Of a stretch of DNA of 64,000 bases, positions 9,275-18,479 are shown one piece after another. This stretch comes from Tropicimonas sp033101155 (GTDB lineage Bacteria > Pseudomonadota > Alphaproteobacteria > Rhodobacterales > Rhodobacteraceae), in contig NZ_JAWMPX010000007.1 in assembly GCF_033101155.1 (NCBI RefSeq), forward strand, positions 124,001 to 188,000. The letters run 5' to 3'. Each line of letters begins with the position of its first letter. Positions within the stretch are counted from its first letter, which is position 1. Both the position numbers and the translations under genes were made by a program. Below the pieces are notes generated by a model. That model made no database searches, was not told the DNA's origin, and saw only the letters and a list, made by a program, of their open reading frames with translations.

Positions 9275-10219
9275 TCAGGATGACGTGAAGCGGTATCCCT
9301 CGGAGGACTTTTCGATGTTGCCAATTCCCGGATAGGCGAAGTGATACCCCAAGACTCGGTGTCCATCGGTCGCCACCCGATCCAGAAGAGCCTTTCGACT
9401 GGCAACGGCCATATCCGGGATCGAATCGAACCCGAAGGCCCAATCTGGATGCTGGACACTCAGGAACTCGCTGGCAACCGCATCGCCGGTGATGACGAGA
9501 CCGTCACCGCCATCGACAAGAACAGAGATATGGCCCGGTGTATGTCCCGGCGTGTCCAGCACACTTACGCCGGCAGCGATGCTGTCGCCTTCCTTGACCA
9601 GTTGAACTCGGTCCTGAACAGCCATGAGATCGCGCCGCGCACCTTGGGCGAACGCCTTTAGATCATCAGGCATCATCCCTTCGGTCTCAGGATTGATCCA
9701 GAAACCAAACTCCGTTTCGCCGACATAATACGTGGCATTGGGCAGAGCGAGCGAGCCATCGTCCAGAAGCGTGCCCCAGACATGGTCTGGATGGGCATGT
9801 GTGAATATGACCTTTTCTATCGAGGCGGGATCAATCCCATTGATTTTAAGGTTTTCCAGCAGTTTTCCCGCGGTCGGCTGAAACTTCTTGCCGGACCCGT
9901 TGTCGATCAGGATTGTCTCGCCTCCAACGCGCAGCAACGCATGGTTGGTCTCGGGCTGAACCGTTTCCGGGACCGAGCCCATGATGCCCGTCATGAAGGC
10001 CTCGAATTCTTCCTTCGGTGCATTCGGCGCCAGTACACCCGACGGAATTGTGAGGTGGCCATCGCTGATCACCGTGAGTTCGACGTCACCGACCATGGTT
10101 GAATGCGTTTCTGACCCAAAAGCCCATCCTGACCTGGGCATGAATGGCATGGCAGCGGCACCGGCGGACAGAGCCAGAAAGCGGCGGCGATGAAGATGAG
10201 TAATGTTACCGTAAGTCAA
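9275..10219 (-). CDS. Tat-exported metallo-beta-lactamase-fold hydrolase
   Basis: Zinc hydrolase of 314 residues. The N-terminus has a Tat-type signal (HRRRFLALSAGAAAMPF). The zinc motif FTHAHPDHVWG is near residue 145, with further ligands in DTPGHTPGHIS and ITGDAVAS. I start it at TTG 10219 because GGGAGG lies 6 bases upstream and the signal peptide follows at once; the alternative TTG at 10246 has no such site. Composition is less GC-rich than its neighbours, suggesting a different history. Substrate unknown; the fold includes lactonases, thiol hydrolases and quorum-quenching enzymes. Confidence 0.85.
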   Translation of the reverse strand: MTYGNITHLHRRRFLALSAGAAAMPFMPRSGWAFGSETHSTMVGDVELTVISDGHLTIPSGVLAPNAPKEEFEAFMTGIMGSVPETVQPETNHALLRVGGETILIDNGSGKKFQPTAGKLLENLKINGIDPASIEKVIFTHAHPDHVWGTLLDDGSLALPNATYYVGETEFGFWINPETEGMMPDDLKAFAQGARRDLMAVQDRVQLVKEGDSIAAGVSVLDTPGHTPGHISVLVDGGDGLVITGDAVASEFLSVQHPDWAFGFDSIPDMAVASRKALLDRVATDGHRVLGYHFAYPGIGNIEKSSEGYRFTSS

Positions 10220-10515
10220 TTGAGTCCTCCCATATGCCCCAGCCAATTTGCAGAGCAGTCTGCCGTTGTTTCCAATTTGGCGGGACCAAGGTCAGCATAG
10301 GGGCGTCTGTCTCGTCGGACCAAGCGTTAACTTTCTCGGCTGAAAACCGATTCAATCCGAGAACCGACATCCGCGAGAGCATCTCGGATGTCTGCAAGGT
10401 CGGCAAAGCAGTTGGTCAAAGATGTTCATGAGAACGTCCGATCGCGGCTCAAAACCGCTTCAGTGGGCGCCTTTCATGGCGGGCGCGACCTGACATCGAT
10501 CTCGAATGTCCCGCC

Positions 10516-11259
10516 TCAGGCCGCCGAGGGGAACAGCCCCGCGCCCAGCCCTTTGACCGCTGCGGTGGTGCGGTCATTGACATCGAGCTTGCGAAAGATC
10601 CGGCGGACATGGGTATCGACCGTATGCGCGGAGATCCCGAGGATCTCGGCGATCACGGAGTTCGACTTGCCGCGCGCGATCCATTCCAGCACCTCACGTT
10701 CCCGGTCGGTCATCGCCACGGTCCCGTGGGCAGAGGGCATGTAATCCGGCGTCATGCGGATATAGGCGAGATGGCTGAGCTGCCCGGCCAGTTGCAGTTC
10801 CTTGAGCGCACGCATGTCGAGGTCGGGCCGGTCTCCTCCGAAGCCGATATTGAAGATGCCATTGCGTGAACTCGGTCCGAAGACCTGGATCGCCAGCCCG
10901 TCGCCGATCTGCATCTCCTTCAGCGTGTCGAGAAAGGCTTCTTCCTTGTCGAGCAACTCGGTCATGGAAGGGATGTCGGACCAGAAGAAAGGATCTGCCG
11001 TGCGGCTGGCCAGTTCCGGGATCGGGTTTACCAGCACCAACTGTTTCTGGAATAGCCGTTCGACGAGTTCTTCGGGAAACCCTTCATGCCGGACCGTCAT
11101 TCTCTCGGGCGGCTCATGCTCCGGTCGGCCGATAAAGTGCCTGTAGGCAATCATCCGGGCGCCGTTGGCATAGTAGTAGTCGCGCGTCACCTCCCAGAGC
11201 CGGTCGGTCTGCGTGATCGGCTTCACGCGCGCGATGTGCTCCAGCAAGGTAATCGTCAT
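10516..11259 (-). CDS. LuxR-type regulator with autoinducer-binding domain (orphan)
   Basis: Transcription factor of 247 residues. Residues about 15-165 look like the autoinducer-binding domain (NPIPELASRTADPFFWSDI covers the conserved Asp/Pro/Trp part). Residues about 180-240 are the LuxR helix-turn-helix (TDREREVLEWIARGKSNSVIAEILGIS, then HTVDTHVRRIFRKL). ATG 11259 is preceded by GGAG. No luxI synthase gene is nearby, so it is either a solo receptor or paired with a distant synthase. The preceding 270 bases (10247-10515) hold no convincing gene. Confidence 0.88.
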   Translation of the reverse strand: MTITLLEHIARVKPITQTDRLWEVTRDYYYANGARMIAYRHFIGRPEHEPPERMTVRHEGFPEELVERLFQKQLVLVNPIPELASRTADPFFWSDIPSMTELLDKEEAFLDTLKEMQIGDGLAIQVFGPSSRNGIFNIGFGGDRPDLDMRALKELQLAGQLSHLAYIRMTPDYMPSAHGTVAMTDREREVLEWIARGKSNSVIAEILGISAHTVDTHVRRIFRKLDVNDRTTAAVKGLGAGLFPSAA

Positions 11260-11392
11260 GACGGTTCTCCAAATACATGCCCGCACCGTATCACGAAATC
11301 ATGTACTGGCCAGCCCGTCGGCCCGGCGTCGTGGCGGCTCGACAAGGCCGAGGGCTGGACGTAGATTGCGCGCAAACGAGGGAGACACCTGA

Positions 11393-11998
11393 ATGTTCAA
11401 GCGCGAATTTGACTTTGCCCGTTTTGCGGCCCCGATCCTGGCCGGCGCCCTGGCCCTTTCGGCCTCCACCGCCCTGGCCCAGACCGTCGACAGCAAGTCG
11501 GCCAAGAAGATGCTGTTCGGCAAGGGCTCGACCGCCCAGGTCGTCGAACTCGACTGGCTCGACAAGAACCTGCAGAAGGTCCTCAAGCAGGGCGCGGCGA
11601 TGATGCCTTATTACGGCGCGATCGCGGTGTCGCCGATGGAGCCTCAATCCTCCAATCTGGTCGCCAATGTGAGCAACTACCACTCGGCGCAAGACGCTCA
11701 GAAGGCCGCACTTGCCATCTGCAATGCGCGCCGGACGACTGGCGAGCCTTGCGTCATCCTCGCAACCGTCCTTCCGAAGCGATACAAGAGCCGGCAGCTG
11801 ACGCTCTCCGCGGAGGCGACTCAGGCCTTCGACAAGAAATACCGCAAGCTCAAGGCGCCCAAGGCGATGGCGGTTTCGCCCAGCACGGGCTTCTTCGGGA
11901 TGGACCGGGGCGATGGTGGCCGGGCGCTTTCGGCCTGCAACGCCCAGGCCAAGGCCAAGGGAAATGCGGATTGCCGGATTGTCATCGCAGACCAGTGA
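11393..11998 (+). CDS. Secreted hemA-linked protein of unknown function
   Basis: Protein of 201 residues with a Sec signal peptide (cleavage after STALAQ at about residue 30). The mature part has two cysteine pairs (AICNARR with GEPCVIL; ACNAQ with NADCRIV). Homologues upstream of hemA in Rhodobacterales are, as I recall, often labelled 5-aminolevulinic acid synthase by transfer from the neighbour, but nothing in this sequence resembles the PLP fold, so that name should not be used. It lies 131 bases before hemA on the same strand. Confidence 0.8.
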   Translation: MFKREFDFARFAAPILAGALALSASTALAQTVDSKSAKKMLFGKGSTAQVVELDWLDKNLQKVLKQGAAMMPYYGAIAVSPMEPQSSNLVANVSNYHSAQDAQKAALAICNARRTTGEPCVILATVLPKRYKSRQLTLSAEATQAFDKKYRKLKAPKAMAVSPSTGFFGMDRGDGGRALSACNAQAKAKGNADCRIVIADQ

Positions 11999-12039
11999 GT
12001 GCATAAAACATATTCATATTGCGGAAAGTGAGCGGCAAT

Positions 12040-12053
12040 TTGCGCCATGTCAA
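12040..12053. promoter_or_regulatory. Possible FnrL-type site upstream of hemA
   Basis: TTGCGCCATGTCAA matches the FNR half-site pattern TTG-N8-CAA, 77 bases before the hemA start. hemA is oxygen-regulated through FnrL in Rhodobacter species, which is the only support beyond the sequence match. Weak. Confidence 0.3.
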
Positions 12054-12129
12054 AGTGCAAGTCCCTCGATACTGTGATTGAATACTGATCAATGCGCGAA
12101 CAACGACCAATAGACCGAGGGAAACCCAG

Positions 12130-13365
12130 GTGACCAACAAAGCTCGCTATGCCGCCGCTATCGACGCCTCCATCGAGAAGCTGCACGAGGAAGGACGCTA
12201 TCGTACCTTCATCGATATCGAACGGCGCAAGGGGAATTTCCCGCATGCGGTCTGGACCCGTCCGGACGGAACGGAAAAAGACATCACCGTCTGGTGTGGC
12301 AACGACTATCTCGGCATGGGGCAGCATCCGGTCGTTCTGGCAGCGATGGAGGAGGCCCTTGCGGCCACGGGCGCCGGCTCGGGCGGGACGCGCAATATCT
12401 CGGGCACCACTGTCTATCACAAGCGGCTGGAAGCGGAACTGGCCGATCTGCACCACAAGGAAGCGGCGCTGATCTTCACCTCCGCCTATATCGCCAATGA
12501 TGCGACACTTTCGACGCTGCCGAAGCTGCTGCCGGGCCTGATCATCTATTCGGACGCCTTCAACCACGCCTCGATGATCGAAGGCGTGCGCCGCAATGGC
12601 GGCGCCAAGCGGATCTTCCGTCACAATGATGTCGAGCATCTGCGCGAGCTGCTGGAAGCGGACGATCCGGCGGCGCCCAAGCTGATTGCCTTCGAGTCGA
12701 TCTATTCGATGGATGGCGATTTCGGTCCGATCGAGGCGCTGTGCGACCTGGCGGACGAGTTTGATGCGCTGACCTATATCGACGAGGTCCACGCGGTTGG
12801 CATGTATGGCCCGCGCGGGGCAGGGGTGGCCGAACGCGATGGGCTGATGGCCCGTCTCGACATCATCAACGGTACGCTCGCCAAGGCCTATGGAGTGATG
12901 GGCGGCTATATCGCGGCAAGCGCGAAAATGTGTGATGCCATCCGCTCTTACGCGCCGGGCTTCATCTTCACCACCTCGCTGCCGCCGGCCGTGGCCGCCG
13001 GTGCCGCGGCGTCGGTGAAGCATCTCAAGACCGATCAGGCGCTGCGCGACACGCAGCAGCTCCACGCGAAGATCCTCAAGACCCGCCTGAAGGCCATGGG
13101 CCTGCCGATCATCGATCATGGCAGCCATATCGTGCCGGTCATGGTGGGGGACCCGGTTCACTGCAAGCAGCTCTCCGACATGCTTCTGGAAGATTTCGGC
13201 ATCTATGTGCAGCCGATCAACTTCCCGACCGTGGCGCGCGGAACCGAGCGGTTGCGCTTTACGCCGTCGCCCGTCCACACGCCCGATATGCTGGATGGTC
13301 TTGTGCGCGCGATGGACAACCTGTGGTCACAATGCGCGCTTAACCGCCAAGAATTGTCCGCCTGA
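12130..13365 (+). CDS. hemA: 5-aminolevulinate synthase
   Basis: PLP enzyme that joins glycine and succinyl-CoA to 5-aminolevulinate, the first step of the C4 heme/tetrapyrrole pathway found in Alphaproteobacteria. The 411 residues have the family landmarks: VWCGNDYLGMGQHP near residue 60, GSGGTRNISGTTVYH near 95, FESIYSMDGDFGPI near 190, the PLP aspartate region YIDEVHAVGMYG, and the Schiff-base lysine in GTLAKAYGVMGGYIA near 245. The start is GTG 12130, with GAGGGAAA about 8-12 bases upstream. Followed by the RodZ-like gene. Confidence 0.96.
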   Translation: MTNKARYAAAIDASIEKLHEEGRYRTFIDIERRKGNFPHAVWTRPDGTEKDITVWCGNDYLGMGQHPVVLAAMEEALAATGAGSGGTRNISGTTVYHKRLEAELADLHHKEAALIFTSAYIANDATLSTLPKLLPGLIIYSDAFNHASMIEGVRRNGGAKRIFRHNDVEHLRELLEADDPAAPKLIAFESIYSMDGDFGPIEALCDLADEFDALTYIDEVHAVGMYGPRGAGVAERDGLMARLDIINGTLAKAYGVMGGYIAASAKMCDAIRSYAPGFIFTTSLPPAVAAGAAASVKHLKTDQALRDTQQLHAKILKTRLKAMGLPIIDHGSHIVPVMVGDPVHCKQLSDMLLEDFGIYVQPINFPTVARGTERLRFTPSPVHTPDMLDGLVRAMDNLWSQCALNRQELSA

Positions 13366-13478
13366 GCTATCAGCAAGTGCAAGGTTAACCTCGCTGTGTT
13401 AATTTCGCGGTAACGTCGGGTGAGTCGTCGAATCATCCGGATGTGGGGACAACAATTGACGCGTATGGGGACGGGCAG

Positions 13479-14783
13479 ATGATTGGGCGCAACGAGCCGC
13501 CCAAGGTGGAGGAAGGGCAATCTCCGCCGAAGGGCTTTGACGACTTCGATCTTCGCCTTGGCGATGTGATGCGCGGTGAACGCGCAACGATGGGCAAATC
13601 GCTCCTCGACGTCCAGCGCGAGCTCAAGATCAAAGCATCCTTCATTGCGGCTATCGAAAATTCGGATCCGAGTGCTTTCGAAACCCCAGGTTTCGTTGCC
13701 GGCTACGTGCGCTCCTATTCCCGCTATCTCGGTCTCGACCCGGAATGGGCGTTTGAGACATTCTGCCGCGAATCCAGTTTCGTCGCTCATTCCACAGCCG
13801 ACAAGCTGGCTGCCCCCGCCTCCACAAAGCCTGTTTATCGCAAATCCGCGGGCGGCAAGTCCGAGGGCTATGACCCGTTCAAGGATCCCCGCGTCTCCTT
13901 TGCCCCCAAGCCTGTAAGCCCGCTGACCAGCCTGGAGCCGCGCGCCATCGGGTCGACACTGGTTTTGCTGGCGCTGATCGGCGCTGTTTCCTATGGCGGC
14001 TGGTCCGTCCTGCAGGAAATCCAGCGCGTCAACGTGACCCCGGTTGAACGCGCGCCGACGGCCGTGGCCGTCGTCGACCCGCTTGCCGATGTCAAACGCC
14101 CCGAAGACGCCGAAGATGAAGCGGTCGAGGTTGCCTCGGGCGCTCCCGTTGATTCGCTGGACCGGCTCTATCGTCCCCAGACGCTGGACCGTCCCGTCAT
14201 GACTGCGCGCGACGGCCCGATCGCAGCACTTGATCCGCGCGATGTTGGTGCCTTGGCCGGTGTTGCCTCCGCAAGTGCGCGGGGCGCGCGCGTTGCCGCC
14301 GTGCAGCCCGGAGAAACCGGCTTGCGGCCGGATCCCGGTCTGGGCAACGCCATCGACGCTGCCGTCGCCGAGGCCGTTTTCGATGGACCGGCAACGCCGC
14401 GTGTCACCGAGGATGTGCCGGAAGTTGTGCTGGTTGCTGTCCGTCCGGCCTGGGTGCGTGTGCGCGCAGCTGACGGTTCGACCATTTTTGAAAAGATCCT
14501 CAATCCGGGCGACACATATGTCGTTCCCCAGACCGAGGAGCCGCCGACCCTGCGCACAGGGGCGGCCGGCGCTGTCTATTTCGCGGTCAATGGCGTGACC
14601 TATGGGCCGGCCGGTTCCAACGGTGCCGTGGTCGACAAGATCGCGCTGAACTCCGCCGCGCTGACCGACAGCTACACGGTGGCCGAGGCGAGCGATGGCT
14701 CTGATGCTCAGAAGGCTGTTGCCGTGGCCGAAGCGATGCTGTCGCCCGAGCCCAGCCCGGTAGACACCTCAGCGCAGGAATAA
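13479..14783 (+). CDS. RodZ-like membrane protein with cytoplasmic helix-turn-helix
   Basis: Domain order matches RodZ: an Xre-type helix-turn-helix near residues 20-90 (TMGKSLLDVQRELKIKASFI, then GFVAGYVRSYSRYLGLDPE), one membrane segment near 160-180 (STLVLLALIGAVSYGGWSVL), a disordered Ala/Pro/Val-rich stretch, and a C-terminal DUF4115 beta domain near 315-390 (RPAWVRVRAADGSTIFEKIL). In other bacteria RodZ links MreB to the wall-elongation machinery. I start at ATG 13479 with GGGGACGGG before it; GTG 13443 would add 12 residues and is equally possible. Confidence 0.85.
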   Translation: MIGRNEPPKVEEGQSPPKGFDDFDLRLGDVMRGERATMGKSLLDVQRELKIKASFIAAIENSDPSAFETPGFVAGYVRSYSRYLGLDPEWAFETFCRESSFVAHSTADKLAAPASTKPVYRKSAGGKSEGYDPFKDPRVSFAPKPVSPLTSLEPRAIGSTLVLLALIGAVSYGGWSVLQEIQRVNVTPVERAPTAVAVVDPLADVKRPEDAEDEAVEVASGAPVDSLDRLYRPQTLDRPVMTARDGPIAALDPRDVGALAGVASASARGARVAAVQPGETGLRPDPGLGNAIDAAVAEAVFDGPATPRVTEDVPEVVLVAVRPAWVRVRAADGSTIFEKILNPGDTYVVPQTEEPPTLRTGAAGAVYFAVNGVTYGPAGSNGAVVDKIALNSAALTDSYTVAEASDGSDAQKAVAVAEAMLSPEPSPVDTSAQE

Positions 14784-14930
14784 AGCGCGGATCGCCGGCC
14801 TGCGCCCGCCCCGACACTGGTTCCGGGCAAGCTGGGTGATGCACCCATCACAATTGTCGCCAAATAGCAGAGTTCGGGCGTTTGCGCCGATGGCACGGCG
14901 CCTGTCCAGAGTCTCGGCGCGGTGCTGCCG

Positions 14931-16868
14931 TCAGTCCTCCCCCATCTCTATCTCTGCTTCCAGGTCCTCCAGCGTTGGCGGAACCCAGCCCCGGCTGGCC
15001 CGGTTGGAAAACTGCCTGGTCTTTCCGGAGAGCTCCTCGCGTTCTTCCTCGGAGGCCTGCTTGCTTCGCGCGACATAGGCTTCGTTGAGATGCACCGGGG
15101 TCTCCGGGTCATAGATCTCCGCGAGCTCGGCCAGCCGTTTGCGGTCGCTCTGGGTGAAGCTCTTGGCGCGCAGTTCCGCCTCGAAGGGATGTAGCCCGAG
15201 CGCTTCGAGCGCCGAACGGGCTGCCCGCACCGAGGAGTCGAACGTCTCGCGGATGATGTCGCGGCAACCGGCAGCATACAGCTCGTAGACATGGTGGCGG
15301 TCGATGGCGCGGGCGATCACATGCACCTGCGGGTGATGCTCGCGCATGTAATGGACAAGCCCGGTGATCTGTTCCTTGTCGTCGATGGCGATGATGAAGA
15401 GTTTCGCCTCGCCGATCCCGGCAGCATGGAGCAGGTCCGGGCGTGTTGCATCGCCGTAGAAGACCTTGTTTCCGAAGGACCGCAGGATCTCGAGCTGTTC
15501 GGAGCTGAAATCGAGCACGACCGTCTCGAACCCGTTGGCCCGCAGCATCCGGTTGATCACGCCGCCGAAACGGCCATAGCCGGCAATAACGATCCCGGCC
15601 TCGTCGTCGATCTCGTCCGCCTCGCGGCTCTGCGTCTCGACCGTTCGGGGCGCGAGTACGCGGTCGTAGAGGACGAAGAGCGCCGGGGTGAAGAGCATGG
15701 ACAGCGCCACGACGAGCAGCAGCCTGTCGGCGAGTGCTTCCGGGAGCACGTTGTTGGCGACGGTGAAGGAGAGCAGCACGAAGCCGAACTCACCGGCCTG
15801 GGCCAAGCCGAGCGAGAAGAGGCTGCGGTCGGCCCCCCTCAGGCGGAAGGCGAGGGCGAGCGCGAAGAGCACGGCGGCTTTCAACAGCATCACCCCGAAG
15901 GTCATGCCGAGAATGGTCGCGAACTCGCTGAAGAGCAGCTCGAAATCGATCAGTGCGCCGACGGTCATGAAGAACACGCCGAGCAGCAGCCCTCGGAACG
16001 GGTCGATATCGCTTTCAAGCTCGTGGCGATACTCGCTATTGGCCAGCACAACGCCGGCGAGGAAGGTGCCGAGGGCCGGGGAGAGGCCGACGATGGTCAT
16101 GAGCAGGGCGATGCCGATGACCAGCAAGAGCGCGGCACCGACGAAGAGCTCGCGGAGATTTGCCATGGCGATATAGCGGAAGAGCGGGCGCGTGAGCCAG
16201 GAGCCGATGCCGATCACGGCGGCGATGGCGGCGAGCGTGACCAGGGCCGTGGCCCAGCCGGGCAGGCCTTCGGTGATGTTCAGGCTGAGACCATGGCCGT
16301 CGCCATGGGCATCGCCGCCGTGCTGCGCGGCGGCGCTGGCATGTTCGGTCAGCTCCGGCAGGGCCAGCAGTGGGATCAGCGCCAGCATCGGGATGACGGC
16401 GATGTCCTGAAACAGCAGAACGGAGAAGCTCGCCTGTCCGCCATCGCTTTTCATCAAGCCTTTTTCATTGAGCGTTTGCAAGACGATGGCGGTCGAACTT
16501 AAGGCAAGGACAAGGCCAGTTGCCAGCGCGATCGTCCAGGGTTGGCCGAACAGGATCGCCGCCCCCATGATCAACCCCGTGGTGCCAGCCACCTGCAGCC
16601 CGCCGAGCCCGAGCAGCCGTGCGCGCATCTCCCAGAGCAGGCGCGGCTCCAGTTCCAGCCCGACGAGAAAGAGCATCATCACCACGCCGAACTCTGCGAA
16701 ATGCTGGAGCCCGACGACATCGACACCCAGCGTCGACAGGACCGGGCCAAGCACGATACCGGCGATCAGGTAACCCAGCACCGAGCCAAGCCCGAGGCGG
16801 GTCGCGATGGGAACGGCAATCGCACCGGCGCAGAGGAAGAGAAAGGCGGTCAGAAGGAAGGAGTCCAT
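14931..16868 (-). CDS. CPA2-family cation/proton antiporter with RCK/TrkA-N domain (Kef-like)
   Basis: Predicted inner-membrane K+ efflux/proton antiporter of 645 residues. Residues 1-380 form about 12 membrane segments of the Na+/H+ exchanger fold (ALSSTAIVLQTLNEKG near 110 is the typical signature). A NAD-binding TrkA-N/RCK domain starts near residue 410 (IVIAGYGRFGGVINRML) and senses nucleotide or glutathione adducts in KefB/KefC. The highly charged C-terminal tail ends at the stop. The companion flavodoxin-fold gene lies 3 bases upstream in the same operon, supporting a Kef-type role in electrophile defence. Confidence 0.92.
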   Translation of the reverse strand: MDSFLLTAFLFLCAGAIAVPIATRLGLGSVLGYLIAGIVLGPVLSTLGVDVVGLQHFAEFGVVMMLFLVGLELEPRLLWEMRARLLGLGGLQVAGTTGLIMGAAILFGQPWTIALATGLVLALSSTAIVLQTLNEKGLMKSDGGQASFSVLLFQDIAVIPMLALIPLLALPELTEHASAAAQHGGDAHGDGHGLSLNITEGLPGWATALVTLAAIAAVIGIGSWLTRPLFRYIAMANLRELFVGAALLLVIGIALLMTIVGLSPALGTFLAGVVLANSEYRHELESDIDPFRGLLLGVFFMTVGALIDFELLFSEFATILGMTFGVMLLKAAVLFALALAFRLRGADRSLFSLGLAQAGEFGFVLLSFTVANNVLPEALADRLLLVVALSMLFTPALFVLYDRVLAPRTVETQSREADEIDDEAGIVIAGYGRFGGVINRMLRANGFETVVLDFSSEQLEILRSFGNKVFYGDATRPDLLHAAGIGEAKLFIIAIDDKEQITGLVHYMREHHPQVHVIARAIDRHHVYELYAAGCRDIIRETFDSSVRAARSALEALGLHPFEAELRAKSFTQSDRKRLAELAEIYDPETPVHLNEAYVARSKQASEEEREELSGKTRQFSNRASRGWVPPTLEDLEAEIEMGED

Positions 16869-16871
16869 GGC

Positions 16872-17480
16872 TCAGGCCTCCGCGTGAAGGGGCAGGGTGT
16901 CCCGGGTGACACAGTCGCGGGCGCTGGCAGCATCGAAATCGTAGCGATCATCACGCAGCGCTTCGAGCAGCTGGACATAGCCCGCGACATGGGCGTCCAG
17001 CGCGCCGTCCTTTGGCGCCTTCAGCGCGTGGTACAGCACGTATGGCGGCGTGAAATCCATCTTGCAGAGCGTGGCCGTCTGTTCCATCGGCGCGAGGAAG
17101 GTGCGGAGCGGGAAATTCTGGTAGCCCGAAGAAGAATAGGCCTCCTCGGGTCCGGCGGCGGAGACCGCCAGCATCATCCGCTTGCCAGCCAGTTGCGTGC
17201 CGTCATGGCCATAGGCAAAGCCGTGCTCCAGCACCAGGTCCAGCCATTCCTTGACCAGCGCGGGCGAGGAATACCAGAAGACGGGGTATTGGAAGAGCAG
17301 GATGTCATGCTCCAGCAGCTGCGCCTGTTCCGCGTCGATGCGTATGTCGAAACGGGGATAGCGGGCGTAGAGATCGACGGCGGTGATCCCCTCGATGGCT
17401 TGTGCGGCGCGGAACATCGCGCGGTTGACGTGGCTATGCCGATGCCCGGGATGGGCATAGAGGAGCAGAACGCGGGCCAT
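16872..17480 (-). CDS. KefF/KefG-like NAD(P)H quinone oxidoreductase
   Basis: Flavodoxin-fold protein of 202 residues (family Flavodoxin_2). LLLYAHPGHRHSHVNRAM at the N-terminus is the FMN phosphate-binding start; FQYPVFWYSSPALVKEWLDLVLEHGFAYG near residue 85-115 is the family hallmark; SAAGPEEAYSSSGYQNF forms the second flavin loop. In enterobacteria such proteins are ancillary subunits needed for full Kef activity. Here it is the first gene of a two-gene operon with the antiporter (3-base gap). Confidence 0.92.
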   Translation of the reverse strand: MARVLLLYAHPGHRHSHVNRAMFRAAQAIEGITAVDLYARYPRFDIRIDAEQAQLLEHDILLFQYPVFWYSSPALVKEWLDLVLEHGFAYGHDGTQLAGKRMMLAVSAAGPEEAYSSSGYQNFPLRTFLAPMEQTATLCKMDFTPPYVLYHALKAPKDGALDAHVAGYVQLLEALRDDRYDFDAASARDCVTRDTLPLHAEA

Positions 17481-17786
17481 GATGTCTATCCTGTCGCTTG
17501 TCCTCTCTGCGTATCGGGTGAGGGGAAGTCTGTCGAGATTTCGCAGGGTGCGGATTGGTCGTGGAATCCGAAAACACTTTCCAAATTGGGCATCGGTTCC
17601 GCTTGTGGATCGAGCGGTGAGCCGGCCGCCGCGCGTGCGTCCAATGCAATTCTGTCACAAACGGTTTTTTTGCCTGTTCCGCGATTGTCAGACTGCCTCA
17701 TTGCGGGGAGTCTGTTTCCTGCAAAAACGGCGCATCAGACGCCGCCGCCGAAAGTGCGGATTGAGGCAGATTGGACGATACCGGGC
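17481..17786. other. Divergent intergenic region
   Basis: About 306 bases between the leftward quinone reductase and the rightward Hint protein. It should hold both promoters. A run of seven T's occurs near 17665-17671. I see no gene, but the Hint reading frame stays open through this region, so its true start could lie further left. Confidence 0.5.
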
Positions 17787-18479
17787 ATGGAGAATGTCCC
17801 CAGGAAGGCTTTCGGGCGATCCCGCCCCATAAACGTGCCGCGTCAGCAGCCGCGTCCGTACCTGTTGAGCCATGACGAGCGGAGCGATATCCCGCAGATG
17901 CCGGTGGTCGCCGGCGCCTGGTTGCAGACGGCGCTTTCGGCCGAGGCCCGGGTCATGACACCGCAGGGGCCGCGCGCGGCCGGGCTTCTCGAGCGGGGCG
18001 ACCTTGTCCTTACCGTCGATCATGGCGCCTTGCCGCTGCAATGGGTTGGCCGTCGCGCCCTGAGCATGCGGCAGATGGCCGAACAACCCGCGCTTGCGCC
18101 GGTCCTGGTTCCGCGCAATGCGCTTGCCGGAGGAAGCCCGCATCTGGAGCTGCGCCTGTCGCCACTGGCCGGGATCCTGCTCAATCTGCCGGGCGGCCCG
18201 CCGGAAGGTGTGCTGATCGAAGCGCGCGAGATGGTCGGGTTGAAGGGCATCCAGGTCGGGCCGGCCCGCCCGGTCACCTATGTTCAGCTCCTGCTCGACC
18301 GGCACGCGATCCTTGCCGCGGACGGGCTGGCCATCGAGAGCTTTCATCCCAACGTGCTGGAACCGGAACCGGCGAATAGCAGCCAACGCGCGGAAATTCT
18401 TGCTCGTTTTCCGGGGCTCGAACATGATCTGGACCTGTTCGGACCAGAGGCGCGGCTACGGGCGGAGCGGGCGCGGTGA
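17787..18479 (+). CDS. Hint (hedgehog/intein)-domain protein
   Basis: Protein of 230 residues from ATG 17787; the frame is open well upstream, and the start has no good ribosome site, so the N-terminus is uncertain. Residues about 45-205 look like the stand-alone bacterial Hint domain common in Rhodobacterales: ALSAEARVMTPQGPRAAGLL, LERGDLVLTVDHGALPLQWVGRR, and the C-terminal strand LLDRHAILAADGLAIESFHP. The position where Hint domains carry the nucleophilic Cys/Ser-Thr appears as Ala, so self-splicing is doubtful. The stop overlaps the next gene by 4 bases. Confidence 0.75.
   Translation: MENVPRKAFGRSRPINVPRQQPRPYLLSHDERSDIPQMPVVAGAWLQTALSAEARVMTPQGPRAAGLLERGDLVLTVDHGALPLQWVGRRALSMRQMAEQPALAPVLVPRNALAGGSPHLELRLSPLAGILLNLPGGPPEGVLIEAREMVGLKGIQVGPARPVTYVQLLLDRHAILAADGLAIESFHPNVLEPEPANSSQRAEILARFPGLEHDLDLFGPEARLRAERAR

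Noticed and set aside
9275..10219. Metallo-hydrolase as SoxH
   Set aside because: SoxH is also of this fold, but this gene is about 40 kb from the sox locus, and no specific similarity can be shown by eye.
10206..10406. Minus-strand frame of 66 codons upstream of the metallo-hydrolase
   Set aside because: No ribosome site, no recognisable domain, and it overlaps the hydrolase start; probably chance, though a gene remnant cannot be excluded.
12084..12098. TTGAATACTGATCAA as an FNR site upstream of hemA
   Set aside because: The half-sites TTGA and TCAA are 7 bases apart, not 6 as in the FNR consensus. The weaker TTGCGCCATGTCAA has the right spacing and was listed instead at low confidence.
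15291..16502. Plus-strand frame of about 400 codons rich in Glu/Gly/His
   Set aside because: Lies opposite the Kef-type antiporter, whose membrane segments and RCK motif are convincing. The frame is low-complexity and typical of antisense reading.
17787..18479. Hint domain as an intein or mobile element
   Set aside because: There is no split host protein around it, no homing endonuclease, and the nucleophile seems to be missing.
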